In this document: in pieces, positions 48,989-57,400 of the stretch | Numbering within the stretch: position 1 is the stretch's first letter | Layout: the number at the start of each line of letters is the position of its first letter | Origin: Dysgonomonas sp. PH5-45 | GTDB taxonomy: Bacteria; Bacteroidota; Bacteroidia; Bacteroidales; Dysgonomonadaceae | Assembly (NCBI RefSeq): GCF_029893235.1 | Contig: NZ_JARXWE010000014.1 | Span: 1-64,000, forward strand | Length of the DNA stretch: 64,000 nt | Direction: 5' to 3' | Program-made: the position numbers and the translations under genes | Notes under the pieces: model-generated | Told to the model about the DNA's origin: nothing | The model's input: only the letters and a program-made list of their open reading frames with translations | The model's database searches: none

Positions 48989-50194
48989 TTATTTCGTCCC
49001 CGAAACAATATCCATCGTATCGGAAGCAATCATGTATTCTTCGTCGGTTGGGATAACAACCACTTTTACCTTCGATTGCGGTGTGCTGATAACGATTTCT
49101 TCGCCACGGGTTCCGCTATTTACCTTTTGGTCTATTTCAATACCCATAAAAGCAAGCCCTTGGCAAATTTCGTAGCGTGTATCTGTATCGTTCTCGCCGA
49201 TACCTCCGGTAAACACAAGCACATCCAAGCCTCCTAAGGCAGCCGCATAAGCACCTATGTATTTTTTTACGCGATACGAAAACATTTCCAAGGCCAGTTT
49301 AGCCCGTTCACTACCTTCTTCTACGGCCGCATGAAGCTCGCGCATATCGGACGAAACACCCGAAACACCCAACAGTCCGCTGAACTTATTAACTATCGTA
49401 GAGATAGACTGAGGCCCAACGTTTTCTTTCTCCATAATATAAGAAAGTACTCCGGCGTCAACATCGCCCGAACGTGTTCCCATCAGCAAACCTTCAACAG
49501 GAGTCATACCCATGCTCGTGTCTAACGATTTACCGCCTGCCACAGCCGCCAGCGACCCACCGTTGCCAATGTGCGCCGAAACGATTTTCTGCTCCTCGTA
49601 AGGCAAGCCTAAAAATTCGCACGCGCGCTTGGTTACATAACGGTGACTTGTTCCGTGGAAACCGTAACGGCGGATAGCGTACTTCTCGTACAACGAATAA
49701 GGTGTGCCATACATATACGCCTTAGCGGGCATAGTCTGGTGGAAAGCCGTATCAAAAACCCCAACCTGAGGGATGTCGCCCATCAGTTCCTTCACAGCAT
49801 CAACCCCCGCAATATTAGGCGGATTGTGCAAAGGAGCAAGGTCTATACACTCTACAACCTTTTCCATAACCTGATCGGTTATAAGCACACTCTTATTAAA
49901 CTTTTCGCCGCCATGCACCAAGCGATGCCCCACGGCATCAATTTCGCTCAGCGATTTAAGGCAACCGTATTTTTGGCTGGTAAGAACACCAAGTATATAT
50001 TCTATCCCTGTTTTATGCTCCATCACATCGCCCTCAAAAACAACCTTGTCTCCGTTTGGCATTTTTGCGGTAAGGAAAGAGCCTTTCATGCCCACTTTTT
50101 CGATACCACCCTGAGCAACCACCTCTTTGCTGTTCATATCAAAGAGTTTATATTTTATAGACGAACTTCCGCAGTTCAATACAAGTATTTTCAT
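48989..50194 (-). CDS. ackA: Acetate kinase
   Basis: Converts acetyl phosphate and ADP to acetate and ATP, yielding energy in fermentation. It has 401 residues. The fold's motifs are present: LVLNCGSSSIKY at the N-terminus, HIGNGGSLAAV and FTGGIGEND. It is last of a three-gene operon with pta and a dehydrogenase-like gene; 7 bases separate it from the latter. Confidence 0.97.
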   Translation of the reverse strand: MKILVLNCGSSSIKYKLFDMNSKEVVAQGGIEKVGMKGSFLTAKMPNGDKVVFEGDVMEHKTGIEYILGVLTSQKYGCLKSLSEIDAVGHRLVHGGEKFNKSVLITDQVMEKVVECIDLAPLHNPPNIAGVDAVKELMGDIPQVGVFDTAFHQTMPAKAYMYGTPYSLYEKYAIRRYGFHGTSHRYVTKRACEFLGLPYEEQKIVSAHIGNGGSLAAVAGGKSLDTSMGMTPVEGLLMGTRSGDVDAGVLSYIMEKENVGPQSISTIVNKFSGLLGVSGVSSDMRELHAAVEEGSERAKLALEMFSYRVKKYIGAYAAALGGLDVLVFTGGIGENDTDTRYEICQGLAFMGIEIDQKVNSGTRGEEIVISTPQSKVKVVVIPTDEEYMIASDTMDIVSGTK

Positions 50195-50201
50195 TTCGGT
50201 A

Positions 50202-51170
50202 TCAGATTAAATCGTTAGCTTTTAGTTTATTTCCGGCTTCGTCATAAATATAGAATCCTCTGCCCGACGACATGCCATACTGTTTAGAACGGTAAAGGCG
50301 CAACAACAAAGGCGGAGCTTTATATTTCTTGTCGCCATACTCGTTAAACATATTATCCATGAGCATAACCAGTTTTTCGATACCGAATATGTCGGCCAAC
50401 TGGAATATTCCGTAACGTTGTCCGTAAATAACACGGAATTCTTCGTCTATATTTTCCATCGAAGTCAAGTTTTCCATCAACATCTGGCAGGCTTCGTTAA
50501 GCATCGTTACCATCAAGCGGAGGCTAACCAAGCCGCTGCTTTCCTGTACTTCGATAGGCGTATATTTTACAAGTTTGGCAAAAAGGAGTACACGTTCCAA
50601 AACCTCGGGCGAGGTGAAGGTACCTTTCACAATCTCCAACAAACGGGCATCCGAATGCGCTATCGGGAAGTGAAGGCTCACACAACGCTCTTTATGCACT
50701 AAATCGGCAGCAAGTTCGCTGATAATAACCGTAGTGGCATTTGTTGCGATAATAGCATCGGGAGCCAATACTGATTCAAGTTTTTTGAAAGCTTCCTTCC
50801 GGAGTTCTGTGCTACGCTGACCGTCGGCGTCATAGCGGATACACTCTATCACCAAGTCGCAATCTTTGAGGTCGGCATAGTTGATCGAACCGGTTATACG
50901 GTTCATTGTTGCACGTTTCTCGTTTTGAGTCAAGCCCCAGTTTTGGATTTTTGTATCGAGGCTATGGCTAATCTCGTTTAAAGCATATTGCACCCTTTCT
51001 TCCGAAATATCAACAAAAACCACTTCCATGCCGGCAAGAGCCGTCAGGTTTACTATACTGCGTCCATCCTTGCCACAGCCCACGACTCCTATTTTCGAGA
51101 ACATGGACTTGCCTTTTTCGTGTTTTCCCAGTCCAAAGTTTTCGATAGATTCCTTTATAACTTCTCCCAT
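50202..51170 (-). CDS. 3-hydroxyacyl-CoA dehydrogenase-like protein
   Basis: A 322-residue protein with an NAD-binding Rossmann domain (GCGKDG at 31-36, after a 25-residue N-terminal extension) and a C-terminal 3-hydroxyacyl-CoA dehydrogenase-like helical domain (MLNEACQMLMENL; GRGFYIYDEAGNK). His167 (SLHF) and Glu179 (LLEI) are kept at the catalytic positions, but the usual HFFNP is HFPIA and the conserved Asn of VNRL is lost (SLRL, 216-219). It lies between pta and ackA with spacers of 25 and 7 bases. It may be a reductase working with acyl-CoA, or a catalytically altered family member. Butyrate synthesis is only a guess. Confidence 0.75.
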   Translation of the reverse strand: MGEVIKESIENFGLGKHEKGKSMFSKIGVVGCGKDGRSIVNLTALAGMEVVFVDISEERVQYALNEISHSLDTKIQNWGLTQNEKRATMNRITGSINYADLKDCDLVIECIRYDADGQRSTELRKEAFKKLESVLAPDAIIATNATTVIISELAADLVHKERCVSLHFPIAHSDARLLEIVKGTFTSPEVLERVLLFAKLVKYTPIEVQESSGLVSLRLMVTMLNEACQMLMENLTSMENIDEEFRVIYGQRYGIFQLADIFGIEKLVMLMDNMFNEYGDKKYKAPPLLLRLYRSKQYGMSSGRGFYIYDEAGNKLKANDLI

Positions 51171-51195
51171 TTCTTACTTATATGTGATTGTATTA

Positions 51196-52206
51196 TTATT
51201 TCTTTTTGGCAGCAATAGCCTGATTGGCCGTAATGGCAACAAGTTTATAAATATCGTCGACCGAGCAACCTCTCGACAGGTCGTTTACCGGAGCGGCCAT
51301 ACCTTGCAGAACAGGGCCCACAGCTTCGGCTTCGCCCAAACGTTGAACCAGTTTGTAAGCTATATTACCTACTTCCAGCGTAGGGAACACCAATACATTT
51401 GCTCTACCTGCAACTTCACTGCCCGGAGCTTTGCTTGCTCCTACCGAAGGAACAAGGGCGGCATCGGCCTGTAACTCGCCGTCTATCAACATAGTGGGAT
51501 CAAGTTCACGAGCCAATCGGGTGGCCTCAACTACCTTGTCTACCATCTCGTGCTTAGCACTTCCTTTGGTCGAAAAGCTGAGCATAGCCACACGGGGTTC
51601 TTCGCCAACAAAAGTACGTGCCGAATTACCTGTACAAACAGCTATCTGCGCAAGCTCGGCGGCCGTAGGATTTGGCGTTACGGCACAGTCGGCACACAAC
51701 AGCAAGCCGTTTTTACCGTATTGAGGAGTTTTTGTAAACATCAGGAACACCCCCGACACAACACTTATGCCCGGCACTGTTTTGATGATTTGCAAAGCCG
51801 GACGCAACACATTGCCCGTTGCATTCATCGCTCCGGCAACCTCGCCATCGGCATCGCCCGCTTTTATCATCAAACAAGCCAGATACAGAGGGTCTTCCAC
51901 CAGCTTGGCAGCTTGTTCGGGTGTCAATCCTTTCGACTTGCGCAATTCCACCAAGAGGTCTATATAGGCTTGTTTCTTTGCATGATTCTTCGGATCTATA
52001 ATGGTTGCCCTGTCTATGTTTTTCAGCCCATACGACGCGGCCTGAGCCTTAACCTCGTCGGGGTTACCCAACAATGTAATGTTCGCTACTCCGTCACCAA
52101 TAAGACGGTCGGCAGCCCGGAGAGTCCGTTCTTCGGTGCCTTCGGGCAATACAATCGATTGTTTATCGGCTTTTGCCCTTACAATCATTTCTTGAATCAA
52201 GTCCAT
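51196..52206 (-). CDS. pta: Phosphate acetyltransferase
   Basis: Converts acetyl-CoA and phosphate to acetyl phosphate and CoA, the step before acetate kinase. It has 336 residues, i.e. the short form without the regulatory N-terminal domains of E. coli Pta. The start at 52206 (MDLIQEMIVRAKADKQ) is preferred to an upstream in-frame Met because the extra residues are hydrophobic and unrelated. The promoter at 52290-52322 serves the three-gene operon. Confidence 0.96.
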   Translation of the reverse strand: MDLIQEMIVRAKADKQSIVLPEGTEERTLRAADRLIGDGVANITLLGNPDEVKAQAASYGLKNIDRATIIDPKNHAKKQAYIDLLVELRKSKGLTPEQAAKLVEDPLYLACLMIKAGDADGEVAGAMNATGNVLRPALQIIKTVPGISVVSGVFLMFTKTPQYGKNGLLLCADCAVTPNPTAAELAQIAVCTGNSARTFVGEEPRVAMLSFSTKGSAKHEMVDKVVEATRLARELDPTMLIDGELQADAALVPSVGASKAPGSEVAGRANVLVFPTLEVGNIAYKLVQRLGEAEAVGPVLQGMAAPVNDLSRGCSVDDIYKLVAITANQAIAAKKK

Positions 52207-52289
52207 AAAAATCCTTGTTATAAAAAGAAAAGAAGCCAACGGAATGGATATTTCCGCCGGGCTTTATTTCTGATGTTTATTAATTTATG

Positions 52290-52322
52290 CAAATGTACAA
52301 ATTGCAATATTGAGTTTGCAAA
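52290..52322 (-). promoter_or_regulatory. Promoter of the pta operon
   Basis: TTTG (52319-52322), a 21-base spacer and TACATTTG (52290-52297) on the minus strand, giving a leader of about 75 bases before the pta ATG. Confidence 0.65.
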
Positions 52323-52437
52323 TTTAAAGGGATAAAAAAACATCTATTTTACAAAATTTAGATATAAAAACTATATTATACCCTAAACCTAATATAGTAA
52401 AAAAAGTGCAATTATCATAAAAAATGAGTGTGTTTTC

Positions 52438-52471
52438 AGAGAGTGGTGTTTAATCAAAAACACTACTCTCT
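52438..52471. terminator. Orphan hairpin in the divergent region
   Basis: A 14-base stem (one G-U pair) from 52438-52451 and 52458-52471, followed on the plus strand by TGTTTTGTTT. It is upstream of both divergent promoters, so it terminates no annotated gene. It may insulate the two directions or end a small unannotated RNA. Confidence 0.55.
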
Positions 52472-52750
52472 CATTGTTTTGTTTAGTATAGTTTTATTTT
52501 GTTTATTGTTGTCGTACGGAAGGGGTATTGCTAAGGTATACGTTTAGGGTATCTGCTTAGGGTATCGCCACTACCAAATATTTTTTGGTAGTCAAAGTAC
52601 CCTTGGCGCAAATACTCACTGTTACACAATAAGTTACACAGATACACAAAACATCAAAAAAAGCAAAATTATTGCACAATATTTCCGTTTTCGCATCAAA
52701 AGCAGAAAAGAAGATATTTAGCTCGCTCTGTTTATTATAAGTTCTTTTAT

Positions 52751-52758
52751 TATCTTTG
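52751..52758 (+). promoter_or_regulatory. -7 box for the rhamnosyltransferase-like gene
   Basis: TATCTTTG lies 37 bases before the ATG at 52796; TCTG (52727-52730) 20 bases upstream is a three-of-four match to the -33 box. Confidence 0.45.
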
Positions 52759-52795
52759 TGCGATTTTCCATGTTTTAGAAAAAGCATTAAAAGAG

Positions 52796-53641
52796 ATGCA
52801 ATTCAAACACTTCATTATAACACAATTCAATTTACGCCTGTGGACAAAAGACAAATTGAATGTCTCTACTTACACAGAAGAATGGCTGTTTAAACGGTTT
52901 ATTTTGTTCGATAAATATTGTTTTCCATCCGTCGAAAAGCAAACCGAAAAAAACTTTATATGGATATGCCTTTTTGACAAGGGGACACCGGTTCCTTACT
53001 TAGAAAGAATAAAACAGTACCAACAGAGATGCCCACAGCTATTACCCTGTTTCCTTGACGAAAAAGATACAAAAGATTGGCTGGGCTTTACCCAAAACGT
53101 AATAAAACAGCACTTAAAGGAAGAAGACGAATTTGTGGTTACCACAAACCTCGATAACGACGACGCTATCAGTATAAACATGGTCGAAACCGTACGCACC
53201 CGCATAGAAAACGACCGAAAGGCTGTGCTTTATAGTTTTCTTTATGGATATCAATACTTCACCGAATCGGGCGTAATACTGAAGATGCAATATCCTCATA
53301 ATCATTTCCTGACACTGGTCGAAAAAAACAAACCCGGCTTTGCTACCATAAAATCGAGAGGTCATGCCGCTATGCGCAAACATTACGAAACCATAGACCT
53401 GAAAGATTATCCGGCATGGATAGAGTTCGTACACAAAAACAACGTAAACAACGACTTACGCATAACATCGCGCATAAAATACTATCCCGTGTTCAGTACC
53501 ATATCGCTCAACAACTTTGAGGTCGATATTACACTTACCCGAAAAGGCAATATCGTGAAGGCCTTTACCAAAATGCCATCCCTTTTTGCGCAAACAGCCA
53601 TTCGTAAGTTGCAAAAAAAGATAAGCAAGCCCAAAAAGTAA
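52796..53641 (+). CDS. Putative rhamnosyltransferase
   Basis: A 281-residue glycosyltransferase. The N-terminal region (HFIITQFNLRLW; FDKYCFPSVEKQT) and the central TTNLDNDDAISINMVE, with the acidic cluster probably binding a metal-sugar nucleotide, resemble the PF11316 family of putative rhamnosyltransferases. It has no membrane segment, so it is cytoplasmic. It is a single gene; no polysaccharide cluster is adjacent. It shares a bidirectional terminator with rplT. Confidence 0.75.
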   Translation: MQFKHFIITQFNLRLWTKDKLNVSTYTEEWLFKRFILFDKYCFPSVEKQTEKNFIWICLFDKGTPVPYLERIKQYQQRCPQLLPCFLDEKDTKDWLGFTQNVIKQHLKEEDEFVVTTNLDNDDAISINMVETVRTRIENDRKAVLYSFLYGYQYFTESGVILKMQYPHNHFLTLVEKNKPGFATIKSRGHAAMRKHYETIDLKDYPAWIEFVHKNNVNNDLRITSRIKYYPVFSTISLNNFEVDITLTRKGNIVKAFTKMPSLFAQTAIRKLQKKISKPKK

Positions 53642-53683
53642 CACCTCTGATATCCCTTCAAAAACGAGAATCAAATAAAACAC

Positions 53684-53721
53684 AAAACAGGCTCAAAACT
53701 TTTCAGTTCTGAGCCTGTTTT
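53684..53721. terminator. Bidirectional terminator between the rhamnosyltransferase and rplT
   Basis: A 12-base stem (53684-53695 with 53710-53721), A-rich on one side and T-rich on the other, serves the plus-strand gene ending at 53641 and the minus-strand rplT ending at 53744. Confidence 0.8.
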
Positions 53722-53743
53722 ATATTGTTCAGGTAAGGAAAAT

Positions 53744-54088
53744 TTATTTCACTTTATTAACAATAGCTTTGAAAGCCTCTGGATGATTTACTGCTAAATC
53801 GGCAAGGACTTTACGGTTGATTTCAACTCCGTTTTTATGAAGAGCACCCATCAAACGAGAGTACGACATTCCTTCCAAACGGGCAGCCGCATTGATACGT
53901 TGTATCCAAAGGGCACGGAAATTGCGTTTTTTAACGCGACGGTCGCGGAAAGCATAAGTAAGACCTTTTTCCCAAGTGTTTTTGGCAACTGTCCATACGT
54001 TTTTACGAGCTCCGTAATAACCTCTTGTTAACTTTAATACTTTTTTTCGGCGGTTGCGCGAGGCAACATGATTGACTGATCTTGGCAT
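53744..54088 (-). CDS. rplT: 50S ribosomal protein L20
   Basis: An early-binding large-subunit protein that in E. coli also represses the rpmI-rplT messenger. It has 114 residues ([39 protein letters not shown]). The order thrS-infC-rpmI-rplT is the common bacterial one. The 109-base gap to rpmI may host control, but no clear structure was seen. Confidence 0.97.
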   Translation of the reverse strand: MPRSVNHVASRNRRKKVLKLTRGYYGARKNVWTVAKNTWEKGLTYAFRDRRVKKRNFRALWIQRINAAARLEGMSYSRLMGALHKNGVEINRKVLADLAVNHPEAFKAIVNKVK

Positions 54089-54197
54089 AATTTAGTAAGA
54101 TGTTTTGAATGATAGCGGCACTCTATATGAGGCTCTTTTGTGCATACATTCGGTTAATAAATCTGTTGAAAAAATTGCTCTAAAAAACTTTAATGGA

Positions 54198-54395
54198 TTA
54201 TTTCAATGCAAGCAATTGCTTTACACTGTGCTCATCTACCTTACTGATAGTACCAGTATGGGTAAGATTCCTTTTTTGCTTTTTAGTCTTCTTAGTCAAG
54301 ATGTGACTTTTGAACGCATGTTTTCTCTTGATTTTTCCTGATCCGGTAAGGCTGAACCTTTTTTTGGCACCGGAGTTAGTCTTCATTTTAGGCAT
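54198..54395 (-). CDS. rpmI: 50S ribosomal protein L35
   Basis: A 65-residue large-subunit protein ([20 protein letters not shown], strongly basic). It lies between infC and rplT; spacers are 112 and 109 bases. Confidence 0.97.
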   Translation of the reverse strand: MPKMKTNSGAKKRFSLTGSGKIKRKHAFKSHILTKKTKKQKRNLTHTGTISKVDEHSVKQLLALK

Positions 54396-54507
54396 CTTAG
54401 ATACGTTTATTAAAAAATTAAATATTTAAACAACAACCTTTTGTCTACAAAGGATGTTTATTCTTTTCTTTTACAAAATTACATTCACAGCAAAAAAACG
54501 GCTGCTA

Positions 54508-55158
54508 CTATTCTTCAGTCGATTTTTCGACCGATGTTGCTTCAGTTTCTTCTTCTGTCCGTGCTGCTTTAGGCTCTTTTTCGGGCTTGGCAGAAGCGGG
54601 TTTGGCAACTTGCTTTACAGGTGCTTTTTTGGGCGAAAGCATGATTATCATCTTCTTACCCTCAAGCTGTGGAAGCTGATCTACCTTGGCGTAATCTTCC
54701 AACTCGTTTGCAAAGCGGAGCAAAAGCACCTCGCCTTGTTCTTTAAACAAAATGGAACGTCCTTTGAAGAAAACATAGGCTTTCACTTTCGAACCCTCTT
54801 CCAAAAACGATTTCGCATGTTTCAGTTTAAAGTTGAAATCATGGTCGTCGGTTTGAGGTCCAAAACGAATTTCCTTTACAACAACCTTAACCGATTTGGC
54901 TTTTTGCTCTTTAAGTTTCTTCTTTTGGTGGTAAAGAAATTTTTGATAATCAGTAATCCGGCAAACTGGTGGCACAGCATTAGGAGAAATCTCCACAAGG
55001 TCGAGCCCCATATCTTCGGCCATTGCCAAAGCCTGACGCGTTGGAAAAACGCCTTGCTCCACATTATCGCCTACTAAACGAACTTCGGGAACACGGATCC
55101 TCTCATTAATCCTGTGTTGCTCCTCTTTTTTGGTTGTGTTAAAACGATTATTTCTCAT
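54508..55158 (-). CDS. infC: Translation initiation factor IF-3
   Basis: Prevents premature subunit joining and checks the start codon. It has 216 residues, longer than E. coli IF-3 (180). The N-domain ([19 protein letters not shown]) and C-domain ([20 protein letters not shown]) are complete, followed by a charged, Ala/Lys/Glu-rich tail of about 38 residues. The start codon is ATG, unlike the AUU of E. coli infC, so the IF-3 start-codon feedback known there is not expected here. Confidence 0.97.
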   Translation of the reverse strand: MRNNRFNTTKKEEQHRINERIRVPEVRLVGDNVEQGVFPTRQALAMAEDMGLDLVEISPNAVPPVCRITDYQKFLYHQKKKLKEQKAKSVKVVVKEIRFGPQTDDHDFNFKLKHAKSFLEEGSKVKAYVFFKGRSILFKEQGEVLLLRFANELEDYAKVDQLPQLEGKKMIIMLSPKKAPVKQVAKPASAKPEKEPKAARTEEETEATSVEKSTEE

Positions 55159-55241
55159 TAAAAAGTTTTATGTATTCGCTTTTTCTTTTTTAAGTTTAAA
55201 TTATTGATTATCAAACATTAATTAACCCACAAAAGCCGCAC

Positions 55242-57188
55242 TTAATGCTGCCAGGCATTCATCATGCGGTCAACTTCTTCGGTCAATCGGTCGGCAAAGG
55301 TAGTAAATTTCATCGAACCTGTATCACCTTCGCCCTGTTTTCTAACAGAAACTTCTTCATTTTCTGCTTCTTTCTCCCCTACAATCAGCAAATAAGGGAT
55401 ACGCTTCAACTCATTGTCGCGTATCTTACGCCCTATTTTTTCGTTACGGTCGTCAACTTGCGAGCGGATGTCGTGGCTCTTCAGATAAGACGAAACACGG
55501 TAGGCATAATCGTTGAATTTTTCCGATATTGGAAGAACAACAACCTGATCGGGTGTCAGCCACAGCGGGAATTTACCGGCTGTATGCTCTATAAGCACAG
55601 CGATGAAACGCTCCATCGAGCCGAATGGCGCACGGTGAATCATCACAGGACGGTGTTTCTGGTTGTCGGCTCCCGTATATTCCAGTTCGAAACGTTCCGG
55701 CAGGTTATAATCGACCTGAATTGTACCCAATTGCCAACGGCGGCCAAGGGCATCTTTTACCATAAAGTCGAGCTTAGGCCCGTAGAAAGCGGCTTCGCCC
55801 AATTCGACCCGCGCAGGCAAACCTTTTTCCTCGCAAGCTTCTATGATGGCACGTTCGGCTTTTTCCCAGTTTTCGTCCGAGCCTATATATTTTTCTTTGT
55901 TTTCGGGGTCACGAAGCGAAATCTGAGCCTCGAAGTTCTCAAAGTTAAGAGCCTTGAAGATAATAAAGATAATGTCCATCACCTTCAGGAACTCGGCTTT
56001 CAACTGGTCGGGCATACAGAAGATATGCGCATCGTCTTGCGTAAACCCACGCACACGAGTCAAACCGTGCAGCTCGCCGCTTTGTTCGTAGCGATAAACC
56101 GTACCAAACTCGGCTAAGCGCAATGGCAGATCTTTGTATGAACGTGGCGTCACCTTATATATTTCGCAATGGTGAGGGCAGTTCATCGGTTTCAGCAAAA
56201 ACTCCTCGCCTTCTTCGGGCGTATGTATCGGCTGGAACGAATCCTTACCATATTTTGCATAGTGTCCTGATATAACGTACAGTTGCTTGTTCCCGATATG
56301 GGGAGTCATTACCTGCTCGTACTCGAAACGTTTTTGGATTTTTTTCAGGAAGTCTTCCAGACGCAAACGCAACTGAGTACCTCGTGGCAACCAAAGCGGA
56401 AGCCCTGCGCCAACGTTTTGCGAGAAAGCGAATAATTCGAGTTCCTTTCCTATCTTGCGGTGGTCGCGCTTCTTGGCTTCTTCCAAAAGAACAAGATATT
56501 CATCAAGCATCTTTTTCTTGGGGAAAGTGATAGCATAAAGGCGTGTCAGCTGTTTGCGCTTTTCATCGCCACGCCAGTATGCACCGGCTGCGCTCAATAT
56601 TTTTATCGCCTTGATGTACGATGTATTTGGCAAGTGAGGCCCACGGCAAAGGTCGGTAAATACGCCTTGGGTATAAGTGGTGATTGTTCCGTCTTGCAAC
56701 TCACTGATAAGCTCCACTTTGTAGCCTTCGTCACGGTCGCCAAACATACGCAAGGCATCGGTCTTGCTTATATCGCTTCTCACGATAGGCTCTTTTGCAG
56801 CTACAAGCTCTTGCATCTTGGCCTCGATACGGGGAAAATCGGTATCCTTAACCGGAGTATCGCCGAAATCTATATCGTAATAAAAGCCGTTTTCGATTGC
56901 CGGGCCTATACCAAACTTGGCATGCGGATAAAGAATCTGCACAGCCTCGGCCATAAGGTGAGCCGACGAGTGCCAGTAAGCATGCTTAGCGTCATCGTCC
57001 TCCCATTTAAGGAGTTCTATGGCAGCATCTTCTTCTATGGGGCGAGTCAGGTCCCAAACCTGTCCGTTAACCCTTGCGGCAAGTACGTCTTGCGCCAAAC
57101 GCGAACTTATGCTCTCGGCCACCTGCAACGAGGTTGTACCTTTTGCAAATTCTCTTACAGAGCCATCAGGAAATGTAATTTTAATCAT
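55242..57188 (-). CDS. thrS: Threonine-tRNA ligase
   Basis: Charges tRNA-Thr and edits mischarged Ser. It has 648 residues: TGS domain at the N-terminus, editing domain ([13 protein letters not shown]), catalytic core and anticodon-binding domain at the end. The catalytic zinc ligands are Cys in [10 protein letters not shown], His in DDAHIFC and His in MIHRAPFGS. It starts the thrS-infC-rpmI-rplT group, 83 bases before infC. No T-box-like leader was recognised. Confidence 0.97.
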   Translation of the reverse strand: MIKITFPDGSVREFAKGTTSLQVAESISSRLAQDVLAARVNGQVWDLTRPIEEDAAIELLKWEDDDAKHAYWHSSAHLMAEAVQILYPHAKFGIGPAIENGFYYDIDFGDTPVKDTDFPRIEAKMQELVAAKEPIVRSDISKTDALRMFGDRDEGYKVELISELQDGTITTYTQGVFTDLCRGPHLPNTSYIKAIKILSAAGAYWRGDEKRKQLTRLYAITFPKKKMLDEYLVLLEEAKKRDHRKIGKELELFAFSQNVGAGLPLWLPRGTQLRLRLEDFLKKIQKRFEYEQVMTPHIGNKQLYVISGHYAKYGKDSFQPIHTPEEGEEFLLKPMNCPHHCEIYKVTPRSYKDLPLRLAEFGTVYRYEQSGELHGLTRVRGFTQDDAHIFCMPDQLKAEFLKVMDIIFIIFKALNFENFEAQISLRDPENKEKYIGSDENWEKAERAIIEACEEKGLPARVELGEAAFYGPKLDFMVKDALGRRWQLGTIQVDYNLPERFELEYTGADNQKHRPVMIHRAPFGSMERFIAVLIEHTAGKFPLWLTPDQVVVLPISEKFNDYAYRVSSYLKSHDIRSQVDDRNEKIGRKIRDNELKRIPYLLIVGEKEAENEEVSVRKQGEGDTGSMKFTTFADRLTEEVDRMMNAWQH

Positions 57189-57400
57189 CCTATATATTCC
57201 TATATTTATGTAACCTCCCTACAAACAGAGGCTACTGTTAATTTCAAAAATGTCTGCAAAAATAATCAATTTATGAATTCAATATGCTTTTTTTGAACAA
57301 AATAAGGCGCGCGGCTCTTTATTTTATTGCAAGAGCGAACCCAAGTGCAAAAAGTGCTCCATGTAACGATTAAAGTGAAGTGTTGCTAAATATTACCTGC

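Larger units (their letters stand above)
52207..52795. other. 589-base divergent intergenic region with inverted repeats
   Basis: No coding sequence is supported. It holds the pta promoter, the hairpin at 52438-52471, an inverted pair (AAAAACTATATTA, 52366-52378, against 52484-52496), several direct copies of a GGGTAT motif at about 12-13-base spacing (52532-52566), a small hairpin at 52571-52591, and the promoter of the gene at 52796. Confidence 0.6.

Noticed and set aside
52557-52787. A 76-codon minus-strand frame in the divergent region
   Set aside because: No start context or homology; it covers the promoter of the rhamnosyltransferase gene and includes the small hairpin.
57189-57400. 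A possible tRNA or terminator between thrS and the TPR gene
   Set aside because: No cloverleaf, no GTTCGAATC-like T-arm, and only a weak stem with no T-run.
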